Below are positions 63,940 to 64,000 of a DNA stretch of 64,000 bases, piece after piece. A model generated the notes under the pieces. It saw nothing but the letters and a program-made list of their open reading frames with translations. It had not been told where the DNA came from and made no database searches. The translations under genes were made by a program, and so were the position numbers. This DNA is from an uncultured Schlesneria sp. (GTDB lineage Bacteria; Planctomycetota; Planctomycetia; Planctomycetales; Planctomycetaceae). Position 1 is the first letter of the stretch; every line of letters begins with the position of its first letter. The stretch is taken from NCBI GenBank assembly GCA_903871875.1, contig CAIQIR010000132.1:120752-184751 (forward strand), in the 5' to 3' direction.

Positions 63940-64000
63940 TTTCGCGGCTGACATTGGTTTTTGTGTATGAGATCGATGAGTAGCCGCCAAAATGCGTGGA

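Noticed and set aside
1..64000. CRISPR arrays, insertion sequences, prophage genes
   Set aside because: I looked for regularly spaced repeats, transposase motifs and phage structural genes and saw none.

Overview
The window looks like an ordinary chromosomal stretch from a planctomycete (phylum Planctomycetota). The evidence is the density of families typical of, or nearly confined to, that phylum: a DUF1559 pseudopilin-like protein and a DUF1559 remnant, DUF1501 and DUF1552 Tat-exported proteins, a DUF1592/1588/1585-type cytochrome protein, a giant DUF1583-type protein, and a very large secretin with two partner proteins. Housekeeping genes (valS, argS, cimA, rluD, rsfS) are interspersed. 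I see no insertion sequence, prophage or CRISPR array.

Layout. 1-5.1 kb (+): end of a BatA-like gene, a large VWA membrane protein and a third membrane protein. 5.2-7.45 kb (-): a small membrane protein, then the ATPase and the lipoprotein receptor of a Zn/Mn ABC importer, with no permease beside them. 7.7-10.8 kb: DUF1559 protein (+), rluD (-) and a TPR-like membrane protein (-). 10.99-12.7 kb (-): a retron, consisting of a retron-type reverse transcriptase and, just upstream, a msr-msd RNA whose a1/a2 flanks pair over 16 consecutive bases. 12.9-14.5 kb (+): rsfS, apparently starting at AUU, and a D-2-hydroxyacid dehydrogenase. 14.5-23.1 kb (-): a TAXI-like membrane protein and a DUF1592 / DUF1552 / FG-GAP secreted set. 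23.2-28.3 kb (-): valS and cimA; cimA is preceded by a complete attenuator (promoter, Ile/Val-rich leader peptide, antiterminator, terminator). 28.5-30.9 kb (+): argS and a small membrane protein. 31-35.9 kb: a small fatty-acid/polyketide-like island (CFA-type methyltransferase and ACP on -, DUF6134-like protein, cysteine-less ketosynthase-like protein and intact ketosynthase on +). 36.2 kb: tRNA-Leu(CAA) with a terminator. 36.7-43.6 kb: hypothetical genes, a DUF1559 remnant, a phytase-like protein, an alpha/beta hydrolase and a DUF1501 protein. 43.9-50.6 kb (+): the secretin and two accessory proteins. 50.7-55.1 kb: a receiver-like protein, an AddB-like helicase-nuclease and a DUF423 protein. 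55.3-63.9 kb (-): the giant TPR/DUF1583 protein, whose 5' end is unresolved at the window edge.

The most notable items are the retron with its predictable ncRNA and no recognisable effector, the classical leader-peptide attenuator before citramalate synthase, the AUU start of rsfS, the ACP/ketosynthase island and the elongated secretin. All functional calls come from reading motifs; no database search was run.
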